Shown piece by piece: positions 28,623 to 38,579 of a DNA stretch of 61,124 nt. Source of the DNA: Gemmatimonadota bacterium (GTDB lineage: Bacteria > Gemmatimonadota > Gemmatimonadetes > Gemmatimonadales > Gemmatimonadaceae); the NCBI GenBank assembly GCA_027622655.1, contig JAQBYI010000016.1, positions 1 through 61,124 on the forward strand, read 5' to 3'. The notes below the pieces were generated by a model. That model was given only the letters and a program-made list of their open reading frames with translations, did no database searches and had not been told where the DNA came from. The translations under genes and the position numbers were made by a program. Position 1 is the stretch's first letter; each line of letters opens with the position of its first letter.

Positions 28623-28776
28623 GGCGCACCATTCACCAGTGTACGGCCCGCCCCGTTATCGAATCCGCGGCACTGTGTAGCGCCGTTCCGCCACTTCAAA
28701 TGGCGGTTCAAGACCGTCCGGCCGCCAGGCACGTCGCGCACGTCGCGCGGCGAAGTCCGGCATGCTCGTCAGACGG

Positions 28777-31700
28777 CTAAGCAGTTCCGTGACATTTCTT
28801 GAACTTCTTTCCGCTTCCGCACGGACACGGGTCGTTTCGCCCGACGCCACTAAAATCGATTCCGGAGTCAGGCGCACCGCCCTGCGACAGCTTCTCCGCT
28901 GCCCGTCCGGCACCGACCACTTTCGGCTTCGGCCGTTCCGCAGTTGGCACGGCCGATCCGGCGGCGGCGGCCGCGAGCGGGTCAATGGCGACTCCGAACT
29001 CATCGACGCTCGCGTGCGTTGCCATCAGCTTTTCAGGCGGCTGCGGCTTCGCCGGCGCGATGAAGCTGCGGTCACCCTCGAACTGCACCTGCACGCGCAA
29101 GAATCGCTCAGCGAACGTGTGATGGACGTCGTGCATCAGGTCGACGAACATCGTGTACGCCTCGTGCTTGTACTCGATCAGCGGATCCTTTTGGCCCCAC
29201 GACCGATAGTGAATCGCGTTACGCAGCTGATCGAGATCGTAGAGATGGTCCTTCCACTTCTCGTCGAGTACGGTCAGCATCACGAGCGCGAGCACCTGGC
29301 CGCCGTATTCGCCGAGCGCCTGCAGCTTCCGCTGGAACGCCTCGTGTCCTGCGCCACCCCCCTGACTCTCGGCTTCAGCGGCGGTCCGTGGCCGGGTGCC
29401 GTCATCGTCAAAGCACGGAACCGTGAGGATGTAATGCATCAGGAGATCCTGCCGGATCAACGCGACGTCCCATTCCACCGGATCTTCGATTCCGGTGATA
29501 GAGACGGCGATTCGCCGCGCCACCGCCTGCTCAACCATCTTTGCCGCCTCGCCCCGCAGCTCTTCTGCGCCATCGAGCGCGAACGATCGCAGCGAATAAA
29601 TCACTTCGCGCTGCTGGTTCATCACGTCATCGTATTCGAGCAGCCGTTTCCGACTCTGGAAGTTCTGCAGCTCGACGCGCTTTTGTGCCTGTTCGATGGA
29701 ACGCGTGATGAGGGGGTGCGTGAGTACGTCGCCCTCCTGCGCACCCATGCGGTCCATCAGGCTCGCGATGCGCTCCGACCCGAAGAGCCGCATCAGGTCG
29801 TCTTCGAGCGCCAGAAAGAACTGCGTGGCGCCGGGATCGCCCTGACGTCCGGAGCGGCCGCGCAGCTGGCGGTCAATTCGGCGTGACTCGTGCCGCTCGG
29901 ACCCGATGATATGCAGCCCGCCGCACTCCTCGATGTCGACGTCCTTGCCGTCGAGGTCCTTGATCGTAGACGGTCTCGCGATCGTGACGCCGGCTCCGAG
30001 CTTGATGTCCGTGCCGCGCCCTGCCATGTTCGTCGCGATCGTGACCGAACCCGGCTGGCCGGCAAGCGCAACAATCTCGGCTTCGCGCTGATGGTACTTC
30101 GCGTTCAGCACATTGTGCGGCACCGACGCGCGCTGAAAGAGCCGCGAAAGCGTCTCAGACGCTTCGACGCTCGTCGTGCCAACCAGCACCGGATATCCGA
30201 GACCGTGGAGTCGGCGCGTTTCTCCAACGATGGCGTTGTACTTCTCGCGCCGCGTCTTGTACACGAGGTCGTGGCGGTCATCGCGGATGATCGGCCGATT
30301 GGTCGGGATTACGGACACTTCGAGCTTGTAGATCTGGTAGAACTCCGTTTCCTCGGTCTCGGCGGTGCCGGTCATTCCCGACAGCTTTTCGTACATGCGG
30401 AAGTAGTTCTGGATCGTGATCGTGGCGAGCGTCTGCGTCTCGCCCTTGACCTGAACGTGCTCTTTCGCCTCAACCGCCTGATGCAAGCCCTCGCTCCATC
30501 GGCGGCCAGGCATGGTTCGGCCGGTAAACTCGTCCACGATCAGAACCTGACCGTCCTGTACGACGTAGTTGACATCGAGCTCGTACAGCGCGTGCGCCTT
30601 CAGCAACTGATGCACAATGTTGAGCTTTTCGCTCTTTACAGCGTACTCAGTCTCGATCTTGCGCTTGGCTTCGAGTTTTTCCGCTGGTTCAAGTTCGTCG
30701 GACTTGTCGATGCTCCCGATTTCGATGGAGATGTCGGGTAGCACGAACGCCTCGCGGTCGTCCGGCGCCATGAAGTCCGCGCCCCGGTCGGTGAGATGGA
30801 CCGTGTGGCCCTTCTCGTCGAGGACGTACAGCAAGTCGTTCTCGAGATCGCGGTACGATTGCTTGGCCGAAGGGAGCTTGCGGTCGGCAATGTGCTCCAG
30901 CTCCATTTTCGTCACGAGCTGCTTGACGCCCTGCTCCTGCATTGCCTTCATCAACTGCTTGTTCTTTGGCGATCCAAGCCGCGCCTGGTAGAGCGCGAGC
31001 CCCGCGTTCTGTTCGTCGCCCTTTTCCAGCGCCGCTTCGCCCTGCGCCACGAGCGTGCTCGCGAGTTCCGTCTGCTTGCGCACGAGTCGCGCGACCGCCG
31101 AGTTGAATTCCGCGTACGCTACGTCACCCTCATTCCCGACCGGTCCGGAGATGATCAGTGGGGTCCGAGCCTCGTCGATGAGCACCGAGTCAACTTCGTC
31201 GACGATCGCGTACACGTGCCCTCGCTGCGTGCGCTGCTCCGGCGACACGACCATGTTGTCGCGCAGGTAGTCAAAGCCGAACTCGTTGTTCGTGCCGTAC
31301 GTGATGTCGCACTCGTACGCGGCGCGGCGCTCCGGCGTGCCGGGTTCGGTATCGTCCAGACACCCGATGGTGAGGCCGAGGTACCGATACAGGTGCCCCA
31401 TCCACTGTGAGTCGCGGCGGGAGAGGTAGGGATTGACCGTCACCAGATGTGCGCCGCGTCCCGGCAGGGCGTTGAGGTATAGCGGGAGCGTAGCGACGAG
31501 CGTCTTGCCTTCGCCGGTCGCCATTTCTGCGATGCGCCCGAGGTGCAGCTGGATTCCGCCAATCAGCTGAACATCGTAGTGCACCATGTCCCACGTCATG
31601 TCGTGGCCGGTGACCGGAACCTTCGATCCCAATAGGCGGCGCGCAGCCTCACGCACCGCGGCAAACGCCTGGGGAAGAATGTCATCGAGCGTTTCGCTCA

Positions 31701-32013
31701 GCGTCTTGCGGTATCCGGTCTCCAAACCGCTCTTCCCGTCGGGTCCGTTGAGTTCACGGTCGATGGCATCGCGCGCGTCCAGGTCAGCCGCCGTTCGCTT
31801 CTGTTCCTTGAGCTCGGCAATTCGTTCGAGAAGAGGCTTGGTCCGTTCGTCGATGATCGCACGGAAGTGTGCCGTCTTCGCCAGGAGTTCCGCGTCGCTG
31901 ACCGACTGGAGCCGCGCGTACTCCTCATTGATTTCGTCCACGATCGGCTGCACGCGACGCCGCTCGCGTTCGTGCCGCGTCCCGAACAACCGACCTGTCA
32001 GCGCCTTCAACAT
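28777..32013 (-). CDS. secA: Preprotein translocase ATPase SecA
   Basis: Motor ATPase of the Sec export pathway. The 1078-residue product is longer than the usual 800-900 because of inserts, notably in the first half (about 330-400). It has Walker A MATGEGKTLVATL, DEVDSVLIDEARTPLIISG, the preprotein cross-linking region, the helicase block TIATNMAGRGTDIKLG and the C-terminal zinc-binding tail CPCGSGKKFKKCHG for SecB or lipid contact. The start at 32013 gives the standard MLKALTGRLFGTRHER beginning. Confidence 0.97.
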   Translation of the reverse strand: MLKALTGRLFGTRHERERRRVQPIVDEINEEYARLQSVSDAELLAKTAHFRAIIDERTKPLLERIAELKEQKRTAADLDARDAIDRELNGPDGKSGLETGYRKTLSETLDDILPQAFAAVREAARRLLGSKVPVTGHDMTWDMVHYDVQLIGGIQLHLGRIAEMATGEGKTLVATLPLYLNALPGRGAHLVTVNPYLSRRDSQWMGHLYRYLGLTIGCLDDTEPGTPERRAAYECDITYGTNNEFGFDYLRDNMVVSPEQRTQRGHVYAIVDEVDSVLIDEARTPLIISGPVGNEGDVAYAEFNSAVARLVRKQTELASTLVAQGEAALEKGDEQNAGLALYQARLGSPKNKQLMKAMQEQGVKQLVTKMELEHIADRKLPSAKQSYRDLENDLLYVLDEKGHTVHLTDRGADFMAPDDREAFVLPDISIEIGSIDKSDELEPAEKLEAKRKIETEYAVKSEKLNIVHQLLKAHALYELDVNYVVQDGQVLIVDEFTGRTMPGRRWSEGLHQAVEAKEHVQVKGETQTLATITIQNYFRMYEKLSGMTGTAETEETEFYQIYKLEVSVIPTNRPIIRDDRHDLVYKTRREKYNAIVGETRRLHGLGYPVLVGTTSVEASETLSRLFQRASVPHNVLNAKYHQREAEIVALAGQPGSVTIATNMAGRGTDIKLGAGVTIARPSTIKDLDGKDVDIEECGGLHIIGSERHESRRIDRQLRGRSGRQGDPGATQFFLALEDDLMRLFGSERIASLMDRMGAQEGDVLTHPLITRSIEQAQKRVELQNFQSRKRLLEYDDVMNQQREVIYSLRSFALDGAEELRGEAAKMVEQAVARRIAVSITGIEDPVEWDVALIRQDLLMHYILTVPCFDDDGTRPRTAAEAESQGGGAGHEAFQRKLQALGEYGGQVLALVMLTVLDEKWKDHLYDLDQLRNAIHYRSWGQKDPLIEYKHEAYTMFVDLMHDVHHTFAERFLRVQVQFEGDRSFIAPAKPQPPEKLMATHASVDEFGVAIDPLAAAAAGSAVPTAERPKPKVVGAGRAAEKLSQGGAPDSGIDFSGVGRNDPCPCGSGKKFKKCHGTA

Positions 32014-32028
32014 TCCGTTCGCGCTCCG

Positions 32029-32610
32029 TTAGTGATACAGCCCGTGCTGGGCGATGTAGTCAACGACCGTGTCGGGGACGAGGCCGCGAATCGGCTTGCC
32101 CGTGCGCACACGCTCCCGCACTTCTGTCGACGTCACGTCGACCCTTCGCGTCGCCAGCTGTTCGAGCCCTGCTTCCTGACCCGGCGAAGCACCGGCGCTT
32201 TCATCCAGCCGTGTCAGAACGACGACACGCGCCAGGGACTGAATGATTCCGGGATCCTTCCATCGCGGGAACTGTGCCGCCGCATCTGTGCCAAGAAGGA
32301 GTACCAGTTCAGCCGTTCCGGCAGGCCAGCGCTGCCGAAGGGCCAGTAGCGTGTCAGCCGTGTAAGATAACCCGCCCCGATCCATCTCAAGCCGGTCAAC
32401 CGAGAATCTCACATCGGCAGCAGCAAGAAGTTCAACCATGGCGGTCCGATGCTCCGTCGTCGCGGCCTCGGTGCGCCCCTTCAGCGGCTGGGCGGCGGCC
32501 GGAATGAAAATGAGGCGGTCAAGCTCCAATGCATCGCAGGCGCCGAGCGCAGCCAGGAGGTGGCCGACGTGCGGGGGGTCAAACGTCCCGCCGAAAATGC
32601 CGATACGCAC
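32029..32610 (-). CDS. nadD: Nicotinate-nucleotide adenylyltransferase
   Basis: Converts nicotinate mononucleotide to deamido-NAD in NAD synthesis. The 193-residue product has GIFGGTFDPPHVGH (the HxGH nucleotidyltransferase motif, His14 to His17), DRLIFIPAAAQPLK, and the C-terminal TSTEVRERV in place of the usual ISST-type motif. The start is GTG, immediately followed by RIGIFGG. It lies 30 nt beyond the bamD stop and 15 nt before secA. Confidence 0.95.
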   Translation of the reverse strand: MRIGIFGGTFDPPHVGHLLAALGACDALELDRLIFIPAAAQPLKGRTEAATTEHRTAMVELLAAADVRFSVDRLEMDRGGLSYTADTLLALRQRWPAGTAELVLLLGTDAAAQFPRWKDPGIIQSLARVVVLTRLDESAGASPGQEAGLEQLATRRVDVTSTEVRERVRTGKPIRGLVPDTVVDYIAQHGLYH

Positions 32611-32640
32611 GGTGGGCGCCAGTTCCGCGGAACGCCGCGA

Positions 32641-33462
32641 TCACCGCGACGCCGGGCGCAAATTGCGCTCGGCATCCACCGAAAGCGGCGGGGTTTCCGG
32701 CGAGGTCGCCGAATCCGCCGCCACCGGGCACAACAGCAGTACTTCAGGGTCGCCGGCGTACGCGGCCCGCAGCGTCGCGCACGTCTCAGCGGCTTCCTCT
32801 TTGTAATTCATCTGCGGGCGCCGATACACCTCGACCATTCGCAGGAGCGCCATCCGTGCATGGTTCGTGTTCGGGTAATCTTTTACGACGTCCTTGAAGT
32901 AGATGATCGCGGAGTCAAACGCCCGCCGCCTCACGTAGAACTGGCCGTTGCGGTAGTCCTTGGACGCGAACAGGTCGTCGATCGTGACCATCCGCTGGTC
33001 GGCCTCTACCGCGAGCGGCGAATCCGGATAGATCCCGAGCAGCTGGCGAAACTGAAGTTGGGCGAGCGTTCCGTACTGCGGATCGAGCTCGGGGCTCCGC
33101 CAGAGCTTCAGGTACGACTCACCCGACTGGAACAGCGCGTCATCGGCCAGCGTATCGTCGGGAAACGACTCGGAAACCCGTGAAAATCCCGTGGCCGCAA
33201 TGAGGAATTCCTTGCGCCGCGTGTGCGCCTCGGCGAGGTACCAGTGTGCACGCGGCAACAACGTGTCGCGGGCCGCCAGGTCGAGCGTCAGTCGCTCGAA
33301 CCCGGTGATCGCGCGATCCCATTTCCCTTTCTCGAACTCAGCCATCGAGGCCGCGTACAACTCAACGGGTGTAGGGAACCTGGCGACGTTGAATCCGCGC
33401 GAACACGCGGCAGTCGCGGTGGCCGCGAACAAGACGGCTACGAGCCAGCGGCGTTTGCGCAT
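32641..33462 (-). CDS. bamD: Outer-membrane assembly lipoprotein BamD
   Basis: Lipoprotein component of the beta-barrel assembly machine. The 273-residue product has a signal peptide with lipobox TAAC (Cys20), then TPR-type repeats at about residues 33-225 (for example YAASMAEFEKGKWDRAITGF and FQSGESYLKLWRSPELDPQY). The spacing of FRQLLGIYPDSPLAVEADQRM resembles BamD/YfiO. The ATG at 33462 is chosen because it starts the signal peptide; the 16 residues before it are not signal-like. Confidence 0.88.
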   Translation of the reverse strand: MRKRRWLVAVLFAATATAACSRGFNVARFPTPVELYAASMAEFEKGKWDRAITGFERLTLDLAARDTLLPRAHWYLAEAHTRRKEFLIAATGFSRVSESFPDDTLADDALFQSGESYLKLWRSPELDPQYGTLAQLQFRQLLGIYPDSPLAVEADQRMVTIDDLFASKDYRNGQFYVRRRAFDSAIIYFKDVVKDYPNTNHARMALLRMVEVYRRPQMNYKEEAAETCATLRAAYAGDPEVLLLCPVAADSATSPETPPLSVDAERNLRPASR

Positions 33463-33506
33463 GAGACGCTTCTTACCCCGGTACAACGCAACGGTTCGCG
33501 TCCCCG

Positions 33507-34460
33507 TCATTCGCTCACCATTCTGTCGGTTCCCATCAAGCCTCGAAAGTAGTCGATCGTTCGTCCGACGCCCGTCGGCAGGTCAATCGCAGGTTCCCAT
33601 TTCAGTATTTTCCGCGCTCGCGATATGTCCGGCTGGCGCACCTTCGGGTCGTCTTCCGGCAACGGCTTGGACACGACGCTGCTTTTCGTACCCGTCAGCT
33701 CAATGACGATGTCGGCAAGCTGGCGCACCGAGAACTCGACAGGATTGCCGACATTCATCGGGTTGGAGTCGCCCTTCATGAAGAGTTGATAAATCCCTTC
33801 GATCTCGTCGTCGACGTAGCAAAACGACCTGGTCTGCGAACCATCGCCATACATCGTGATCGGCTCATTGTTGAGCGCCTGCACGATGAAGTTCGATACA
33901 ACGCGACCGTCCCGCGGACGCATCCGCGGACCGTACGTATTGAAGATGCGAACAATGCGCGTATCCACGCCGTGAAACCGGTGATACGCCATCGTGATCG
34001 CTTCTGCGAAGCGCTTGGCCTCGTCATAGACGCCACGCGGACCGACTGGATTCACGTTGCCCCAGTACGTCTCTGGCTGCGGATGCACGAGCGGATCTCC
34101 ATACACCTCACTCGTCGACGCAAGAAAGAAGCGCGCCTTCTTCGCCAGGGCTATACCGAGAGCGTTGTGCGTTCCGAGCGACCCCACCTTCAACGTCTGG
34201 ATCGGCAGCTGGAGGTAGTCGATCGGACTCGCAGGACTGGCAAAGTGCAGCACCCCGTCGAGTGCGCCGGCCACGTAGGTGAAGTCGGAGATGTTGTGCC
34301 TCAGAAAGCTGAACCGCTCGTGACCCATCAGATGCGCGATGTTGTCTGGATGGCCGGTAACGAAGTTGTCGAGGCCCACAACGGTGTGACCGTCGGCCAG
34401 AAAGCGGTCGGCGAGGTGAGATCCGAGGAAACCGGCGGCTCCGGTGATCAGGACCCTCAC
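33507..34460 (-). CDS. UDP-glucuronate decarboxylase (UDP-xylose synthase)
   Basis: Extended SDR of 317 residues. It has [15 protein letters not shown] at the N-terminus, [27 protein letters not shown], the diagnostic [14 protein letters not shown] (Tyr-x-x-x-Lys), and [20 protein letters not shown]. These blocks match UDP-glucuronate decarboxylases, which make UDP-xylose. The GTG start overlaps the ugd stop (GTGA), consistent with consecutive steps UDP-Glc to UDP-GlcA to UDP-Xyl. Confidence 0.93.
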   Translation of the reverse strand: MRVLITGAAGFLGSHLADRFLADGHTVVGLDNFVTGHPDNIAHLMGHERFSFLRHNISDFTYVAGALDGVLHFASPASPIDYLQLPIQTLKVGSLGTHNALGIALAKKARFFLASTSEVYGDPLVHPQPETYWGNVNPVGPRGVYDEAKRFAEAITMAYHRFHGVDTRIVRIFNTYGPRMRPRDGRVVSNFIVQALNNEPITMYGDGSQTRSFCYVDDEIEGIYQLFMKGDSNPMNVGNPVEFSVRQLADIVIELTGTKSSVVSKPLPEDDPKVRQPDISRARKILKWEPAIDLPTGVGRTIDYFRGLMGTDRMVSE

Positions 34461-35761
34461 TCGGAGCCCCGACCAATCGAGCGGTACGTGAATCCGAGCT
34501 GCTCCATCTTGGCCGGATCGTACAGGTTGCGCCCGTCGACCACTACCGGCCGCTTCAGGGCCGCCTTGATCCGGGCAAAGTCAGGGAAACGATACTCGTT
34601 CCAGTCCGTGACTACGACGAGTGCGTCGGCGTCCGTGAGCGAATCGTAACTCGTTTTCCCATAGGAAATCCGCGAACCGATTCGCCGTTGCGCCTCGTGC
34701 ATGGCGGCGGGATCGTGAGCGGAAACCGCCGCGCCGGCCTTGAGCAACGCGTCGATGAGCGTCAGCGACGGTGACTCGCGCATGTCGTCCGTCTGAGCCT
34801 TGAACGCGAGGCCCCACACCGCGATCCGTGTGCCGCGGAGTTCTCCCAGCGCGCTGTGCAGCTTTTCGAACAGGCGTTCCTTCTGGCGATCATTCGCGTC
34901 TTCCACCGCCCGCAGCACACGCATGGGCGCGCCCATCTCCTCCGACGTCTTCAGCAGTGCCTTGACGTCCTTCGGGAAGCACGACCCACCATACCCCGGA
35001 CCTGGAAAGAGAAAACTCGAACCAATGCGCGAATCGCTGCCGATCCCCTTTCGCACGAGGTCGACATTCGCGCCCACGGTTTCGCACAGATTCGCGATCT
35101 CGTTCATGAAGGAGATCCGCGTGGCGAGCATTGCATTGGCCGCGTATTTCGTCATCTCGGCCGACGGAATGTCCATGAAGATCACCGGCTTGCCCGTGCG
35201 CACGAACGGCGCGTAGAGCTCCGCCATCACGGTGCGGGCGAAATCGCTGTCCACACCAAGCACGACACGATCGGGCTTGAGGAAGTCGTCAACGGCAGCG
35301 CCTTCCTTGAGAAACTCGGGGTTCGACACGACGTGAAACGGGAATTTCGCGTGCGTCGCCACGGCATCACTCACCTTGTCGGCCGTGCCGACCGGAACTG
35401 TCGACTTCGTGACAATCACGGTTTCGCGCGCGAGGTTCTTGCCGATCGTCTCCGCGACTGACAACACGTGGCGGAGATCGGCCGAGCCGTCTTCGTCCGG
35501 CGGAGTTCCAACAGCAATGAAAATCACGTCCGCCGATTTCACTGCCGCCGCGACGTCTGTCGTGAAGGACAGGCGCCCCTGCGCCTGATTCCGTTCGACG
35601 AGCGCGTCGAGCCCCGGCTCGTAAATCGGAAGCACGTTCTTGCGGAGCCCGTCGATTTTTGCCGAATCCACGTCAGCACACACCACCGCGCTGCCGGTTT
35701 CGGCGAAGCATGCGCCGGCGACGAGGCCGACGTATCCGGTTCCGATTACGGTGATTTGCAC
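34457..35761 (-). CDS. ugd: UDP-glucose 6-dehydrogenase
   Basis: Oxidises UDP-glucose to UDP-glucuronate with NAD. The 434-residue product has [17 protein letters not shown] at the N-terminus, [32 protein letters not shown] and the catalytic cysteine in [14 protein letters not shown] chose the GTG at 35761, which begins at the conserved N-terminus; a longer frame to 35809 adds unconserved residues. No good ribosome-binding site precedes it. The next gene, coupled by overlap, uses its product. Confidence 0.95.
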   Translation of the reverse strand: MQITVIGTGYVGLVAGACFAETGSAVVCADVDSAKIDGLRKNVLPIYEPGLDALVERNQAQGRLSFTTDVAAAVKSADVIFIAVGTPPDEDGSADLRHVLSVAETIGKNLARETVIVTKSTVPVGTADKVSDAVATHAKFPFHVVSNPEFLKEGAAVDDFLKPDRVVLGVDSDFARTVMAELYAPFVRTGKPVIFMDIPSAEMTKYAANAMLATRISFMNEIANLCETVGANVDLVRKGIGSDSRIGSSFLFPGPGYGGSCFPKDVKALLKTSEEMGAPMRVLRAVEDANDRQKERLFEKLHSALGELRGTRIAVWGLAFKAQTDDMRESPSLTLIDALLKAGAAVSAHDPAAMHEAQRRIGSRISYGKTSYDSLTDADALVVVTDWNEYRFPDFARIKAALKRPVVVDGRNLYDPAKMEQLGFTYRSIGRGSE

Positions 35762-35821
35762 GTTAGAGCGAGGAGGGCAAGTGAGGCGTGAAGTGGCAGC
35801 GCTCGGCAAGTCGGCGCGGCA

Positions 35822-37213
35822 TCAGCGCGATCGGCGGCGCTTGGCGGGTTTCACCCGCCGCTGTGAACCGGCCACCGACGGAGCCCGCGGCGTCAGCGCC
35901 ACGACCCGCGCCTTGGTCGGACCGGAACGGCCCAGCGCGTTGCGGGTGTCCACAATCAGCGACGCAGTTCTGGCCACGCGCGGAAAATCAATCGCCGAAT
36001 GGTCGGTGATGACGACCACAGCGTCGGCGCGCTTCAACACGCCGTCGGTCAGTGCCACGCTGCGGCGATCGTGCCCGTTCTCACGGTACGACGCGACGTG
36101 CGGATCGTGGTACGCAACGTCTGCACCGCGTTCTTCGAGAAGACGGATCACATCGAGCGCCGGGCTCTCGCGCATATCGTCAATGTCTTTCTTGTACGAC
36201 ACGCCAAGCACGAGAATCCGACTCCCGCGTACCGGCTTGCGCTCGTCGTTCAGCGCATCGGCCACCTTGCGGACCACCACATCCGGCATCGAGCTGTTCA
36301 CTTCGCTGGCGAGGTCGATGAAGCGGGTCTTGTAGTTCAGCGTGCGCATCTTCCAGGCCAGATAGTGCGGGTCGAGCGGAATGCAGTGTCCGCCGATGCC
36401 CGGGCCCGGGGAAAACCGCATGAACCCGAACGGCTTCGTGGAGGCCGCGTCAATGACCTCAAACACGTCCACCCCCAGCCTGTCGCAGATGATCGCCATT
36501 TCGTTCACCATGGCGATGTTTACTGAGCGGAACGTGTTCTCGAGCAACTTGACGAGTTCGGCAGCCTCAGGCGAGGACACCGGCACCACGCGATCGATGC
36601 ACGACTCATAGAGCGCCGTCGCGACCTCAGTGCACGCCGGCGTAATGCCGCCGAGCACCTTCGGAGTGTTCTTCGTATGCCACGTCGGGTTGCCCGGATC
36701 CACGCGCTCCGGCGAGAACACAAGGAAAACGTCGCTGCCGATCACCAGTCCGCGTTCTTCCAGCCGTGGTTGAAGCACGTCGCGAGTCGTTCCGGGATAC
36801 GTGGTGCTTTCGAGCACGACCAGCATCCCCGAACGCGCGCGCCGGGTGACCGCTTCGGCAGCCGCGATAACGTACGACATGTCCGGATCGCTGGTCTTGG
36901 CCAACGGCGTCGGAACGGCGATCGAAATCGCGTCGGCATCGGCGAGGCGCGCTTCGTCAGTCGTCGCAATGAAGCGGCCCGATTTGACGTGTTTGGCGAC
37001 CTGCTTCGCCGGCACATCCTGGATGTGCGACTCGCCCCGCATGAGCGAGCGCACGACGCGTTCGCTGACGTCATATCCAATAACGTGGAAGCCGGCCTCG
37101 GCGAACTCCATCGCCAGCGGCAGGCCGACGTAGCCGAGTCCGATCACGCCAGTGGTGGCGGTTCGGTCCGTGAGCTTGGCGAGGAGGCGATCCTTCACGA
37201 GTGTCTGCGGCAT
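35822..37213 (-). CDS. wbpA: UDP-N-acetylglucosamine 6-dehydrogenase (WbpA-like)
   Basis: A 463-residue nucleotide-sugar dehydrogenase. It has VIGLGYVGLPLAMEFAE, STTYPGTT, the FSPERVDPGN segment and the catalytic Cys in GPGIGGHCIPLDPHYLAWK. This pattern fits WbpA/WecC-type enzymes acting on UDP-HexNAc rather than UDP-glucose. The last 35 residues are an unusually basic tail (about a third Arg or Lys). With the next three upstream genes (wbpE, wbpB, wbpD) it makes the UDP-diacetamido-glucuronate pathway. Specificity is inferred from similarity and context. Confidence 0.9.
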   Translation of the reverse strand: MPQTLVKDRLLAKLTDRTATTGVIGLGYVGLPLAMEFAEAGFHVIGYDVSERVVRSLMRGESHIQDVPAKQVAKHVKSGRFIATTDEARLADADAISIAVPTPLAKTSDPDMSYVIAAAEAVTRRARSGMLVVLESTTYPGTTRDVLQPRLEERGLVIGSDVFLVFSPERVDPGNPTWHTKNTPKVLGGITPACTEVATALYESCIDRVVPVSSPEAAELVKLLENTFRSVNIAMVNEMAIICDRLGVDVFEVIDAASTKPFGFMRFSPGPGIGGHCIPLDPHYLAWKMRTLNYKTRFIDLASEVNSSMPDVVVRKVADALNDERKPVRGSRILVLGVSYKKDIDDMRESPALDVIRLLEERGADVAYHDPHVASYRENGHDRRSVALTDGVLKRADAVVVITDHSAIDFPRVARTASLIVDTRNALGRSGPTKARVVALTPRAPSVAGSQRRVKPAKRRRSR

Positions 37214-37219
37214 CGCAGC

Positions 37220-38332
37220 TCAGCTACCGAAGAATCCACGCACGGCCGCGACAACTTCGTCGAGCTGAGCTCGGGTGAGTTCCGGGTATACCGGAAGCGA
37301 AAGGACTTCCGCGGCAGCGCGCTCGGATTCTGGACACGCTCCCTTCTTGTATCCGAGGTATCTAAAGCACGGCTGAAGGTGCAGCGGAAGCGGATAGTAG
37401 ACGGAGTGGCCGATTCCCTTGGCCGCGAGATGCACCTTGAGCGCGTCTCGACGCGGAACGCGGATTGTGTACTGGTTGAATATCGACTCGTTCGCCGGGT
37501 CGATGAACGGCGTGACGATATCGCTCACGTCCTTGAAGGCCGCGTCGTAGAACGCAGCGTTTTCGCGGCGCTTGGCCGACCACCCCGCCAGGTGCGGCAG
37601 CTTGGCGCGGAGCACGGCGGCTTGTAGCGCGTCGAGCCGCGAATTGAATCCTACTTCCTCATGGAAGTACGTCTTGACGCTGCCGTGCGTCCGGAGACGC
37701 ATTAGCCGCTCGAAAATCGCCTGGTCCTGGGTGACCATCATGCCACCATCGCCGTACCCGCCGAGATTCTTGGACGGGAAGAACGAAAAAGTACCGATGG
37801 TCGCCATCTCCCCAGCCATGCGCCACGTTCCGTCCACCGACCGGCGCGCGCCGATCGACTGCGCTGCGTCTTCGATGACAGGAATTCTTGGCATGAGGCG
37901 CTGAATCTCCTCAATCGGCGCGATCTGACCGAAGAGATCAACCGGAATGACGGCCTTGGTCTTCGAGTTCACCGCGGCGGCAGCCAGCTCGGGGCGGATG
38001 TTGTACGTCTTCGGGTCAATGTCCACGAACACCGGGCGGGCGCCGACGTTGTGAATCGTTCCTGCCGTGGCGAAGAACGTAAATGGCGTCGTCACGACTT
38101 CGTCGCCATGACCCACGCCGAGCGCCTTGAGCGCCAGCAACAGCGCATCCGTACCATTTGCGCAGCCAACGGCGTACTTCGTGTGAGACAGCGCCGTGAC
38201 GTCGGATTCGAGGTCGCTCACCGGCTTGCCGAGAATGAACGCCTGATCGTCAACGACCTGCATTACGGCTTCCACGACTGCGTCGCGGATACCGGCATGT
38301 TGGGCACGAAGGTCAAGGAGCGGAACCGACAT
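37220..38332 (-). CDS. wbpE: DegT-family aminotransferase (WbpE-like)
   Basis: PLP enzyme of 370 residues. It begins PLLDLRAQH, has GCANGTDALLLALKALG, TTPFTFFATAGTI, EDAAQSIGA, and the PLP-lysine block SFFPSKNLGGYGDGGM. This fits WbpE/WlbC, which aminates the 3-keto sugar made by WbpB. The ATG at 38332 has AGG about 5 nt upstream and begins at the conserved N-terminus. Its gene is separated from wbpB by a 247-nt spacer with a terminator and a possible promoter, so it may start a separate transcript. Confidence 0.9.
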   Translation of the reverse strand: MSVPLLDLRAQHAGIRDAVVEAVMQVVDDQAFILGKPVSDLESDVTALSHTKYAVGCANGTDALLLALKALGVGHGDEVVTTPFTFFATAGTIHNVGARPVFVDIDPKTYNIRPELAAAAVNSKTKAVIPVDLFGQIAPIEEIQRLMPRIPVIEDAAQSIGARRSVDGTWRMAGEMATIGTFSFFPSKNLGGYGDGGMMVTQDQAIFERLMRLRTHGSVKTYFHEEVGFNSRLDALQAAVLRAKLPHLAGWSAKRRENAAFYDAAFKDVSDIVTPFIDPANESIFNQYTIRVPRRDALKVHLAAKGIGHSVYYPLPLHLQPCFRYLGYKKGACPESERAAAEVLSLPVYPELTRAQLDEVVAAVRGFFGS

Positions 38333-38390
38333 TTCGCCTGCTATCACCTTTGTGATATTGAGAAGCGTAAGTTGTTGTGCAGAACTAGTA

Positions 38391-38419
38391 AAATTCGCCT
38401 TCCGCGAGAGCGAAGTCAA
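38391..38419 (-). promoter_or_regulatory. Possible sigma-70-type promoter upstream of wbpE
   Basis: On the minus strand TTGACT (38414-38419) is followed 17 nt later by GAATTT (38391-38396) in a locally AT-rich stretch. The -35 is a good match and the -10 a poor one. It lies immediately after a hairpin terminator and about 55 nt before the wbpE start, which makes a promoter here plausible. Confidence 0.35.
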
Positions 38420-38447
38420 CGAAAAGGCACGGCTCAGTGGCCGTGCC
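38420..38447 (-). terminator. Hairpin terminator after wbpB
   Basis: A perfect 8-bp stem (GGCACGGC with GCCGTGCC, 6-nt loop) at 38426-38447. As minus-strand RNA it is followed by TTTTCGTT. The T-run is short, so termination may be partial. It lies between the wbpB repeat and the possible wbpE promoter. Confidence 0.55.
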
Positions 38448-38502
38448 CAGAGGTCAACGCGACTGCGGCCTGCGAAGCGGTGCGCGCCGTCGGCGTGGCA
38501 TA

Positions 38503-38546
38503 CACGCCACGGGCACGCCACGGGCACGCCACGGGCACCCCACGGG
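38503..38546 (-). repeat. 11-bp tandem repeat after wbpB
   Basis: Four head-to-tail copies of an 11-bp unit (plus strand CACGCCACGGG; the fourth has one change). The array begins 33 nt after the wbpB stop codon and lies before the hairpin terminator in the 247-nt spacer. Confidence 0.9.
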
Positions 38547-38579
38547 CGTCCGATTATCCGCTGAATCCGTCGTTTTGGC

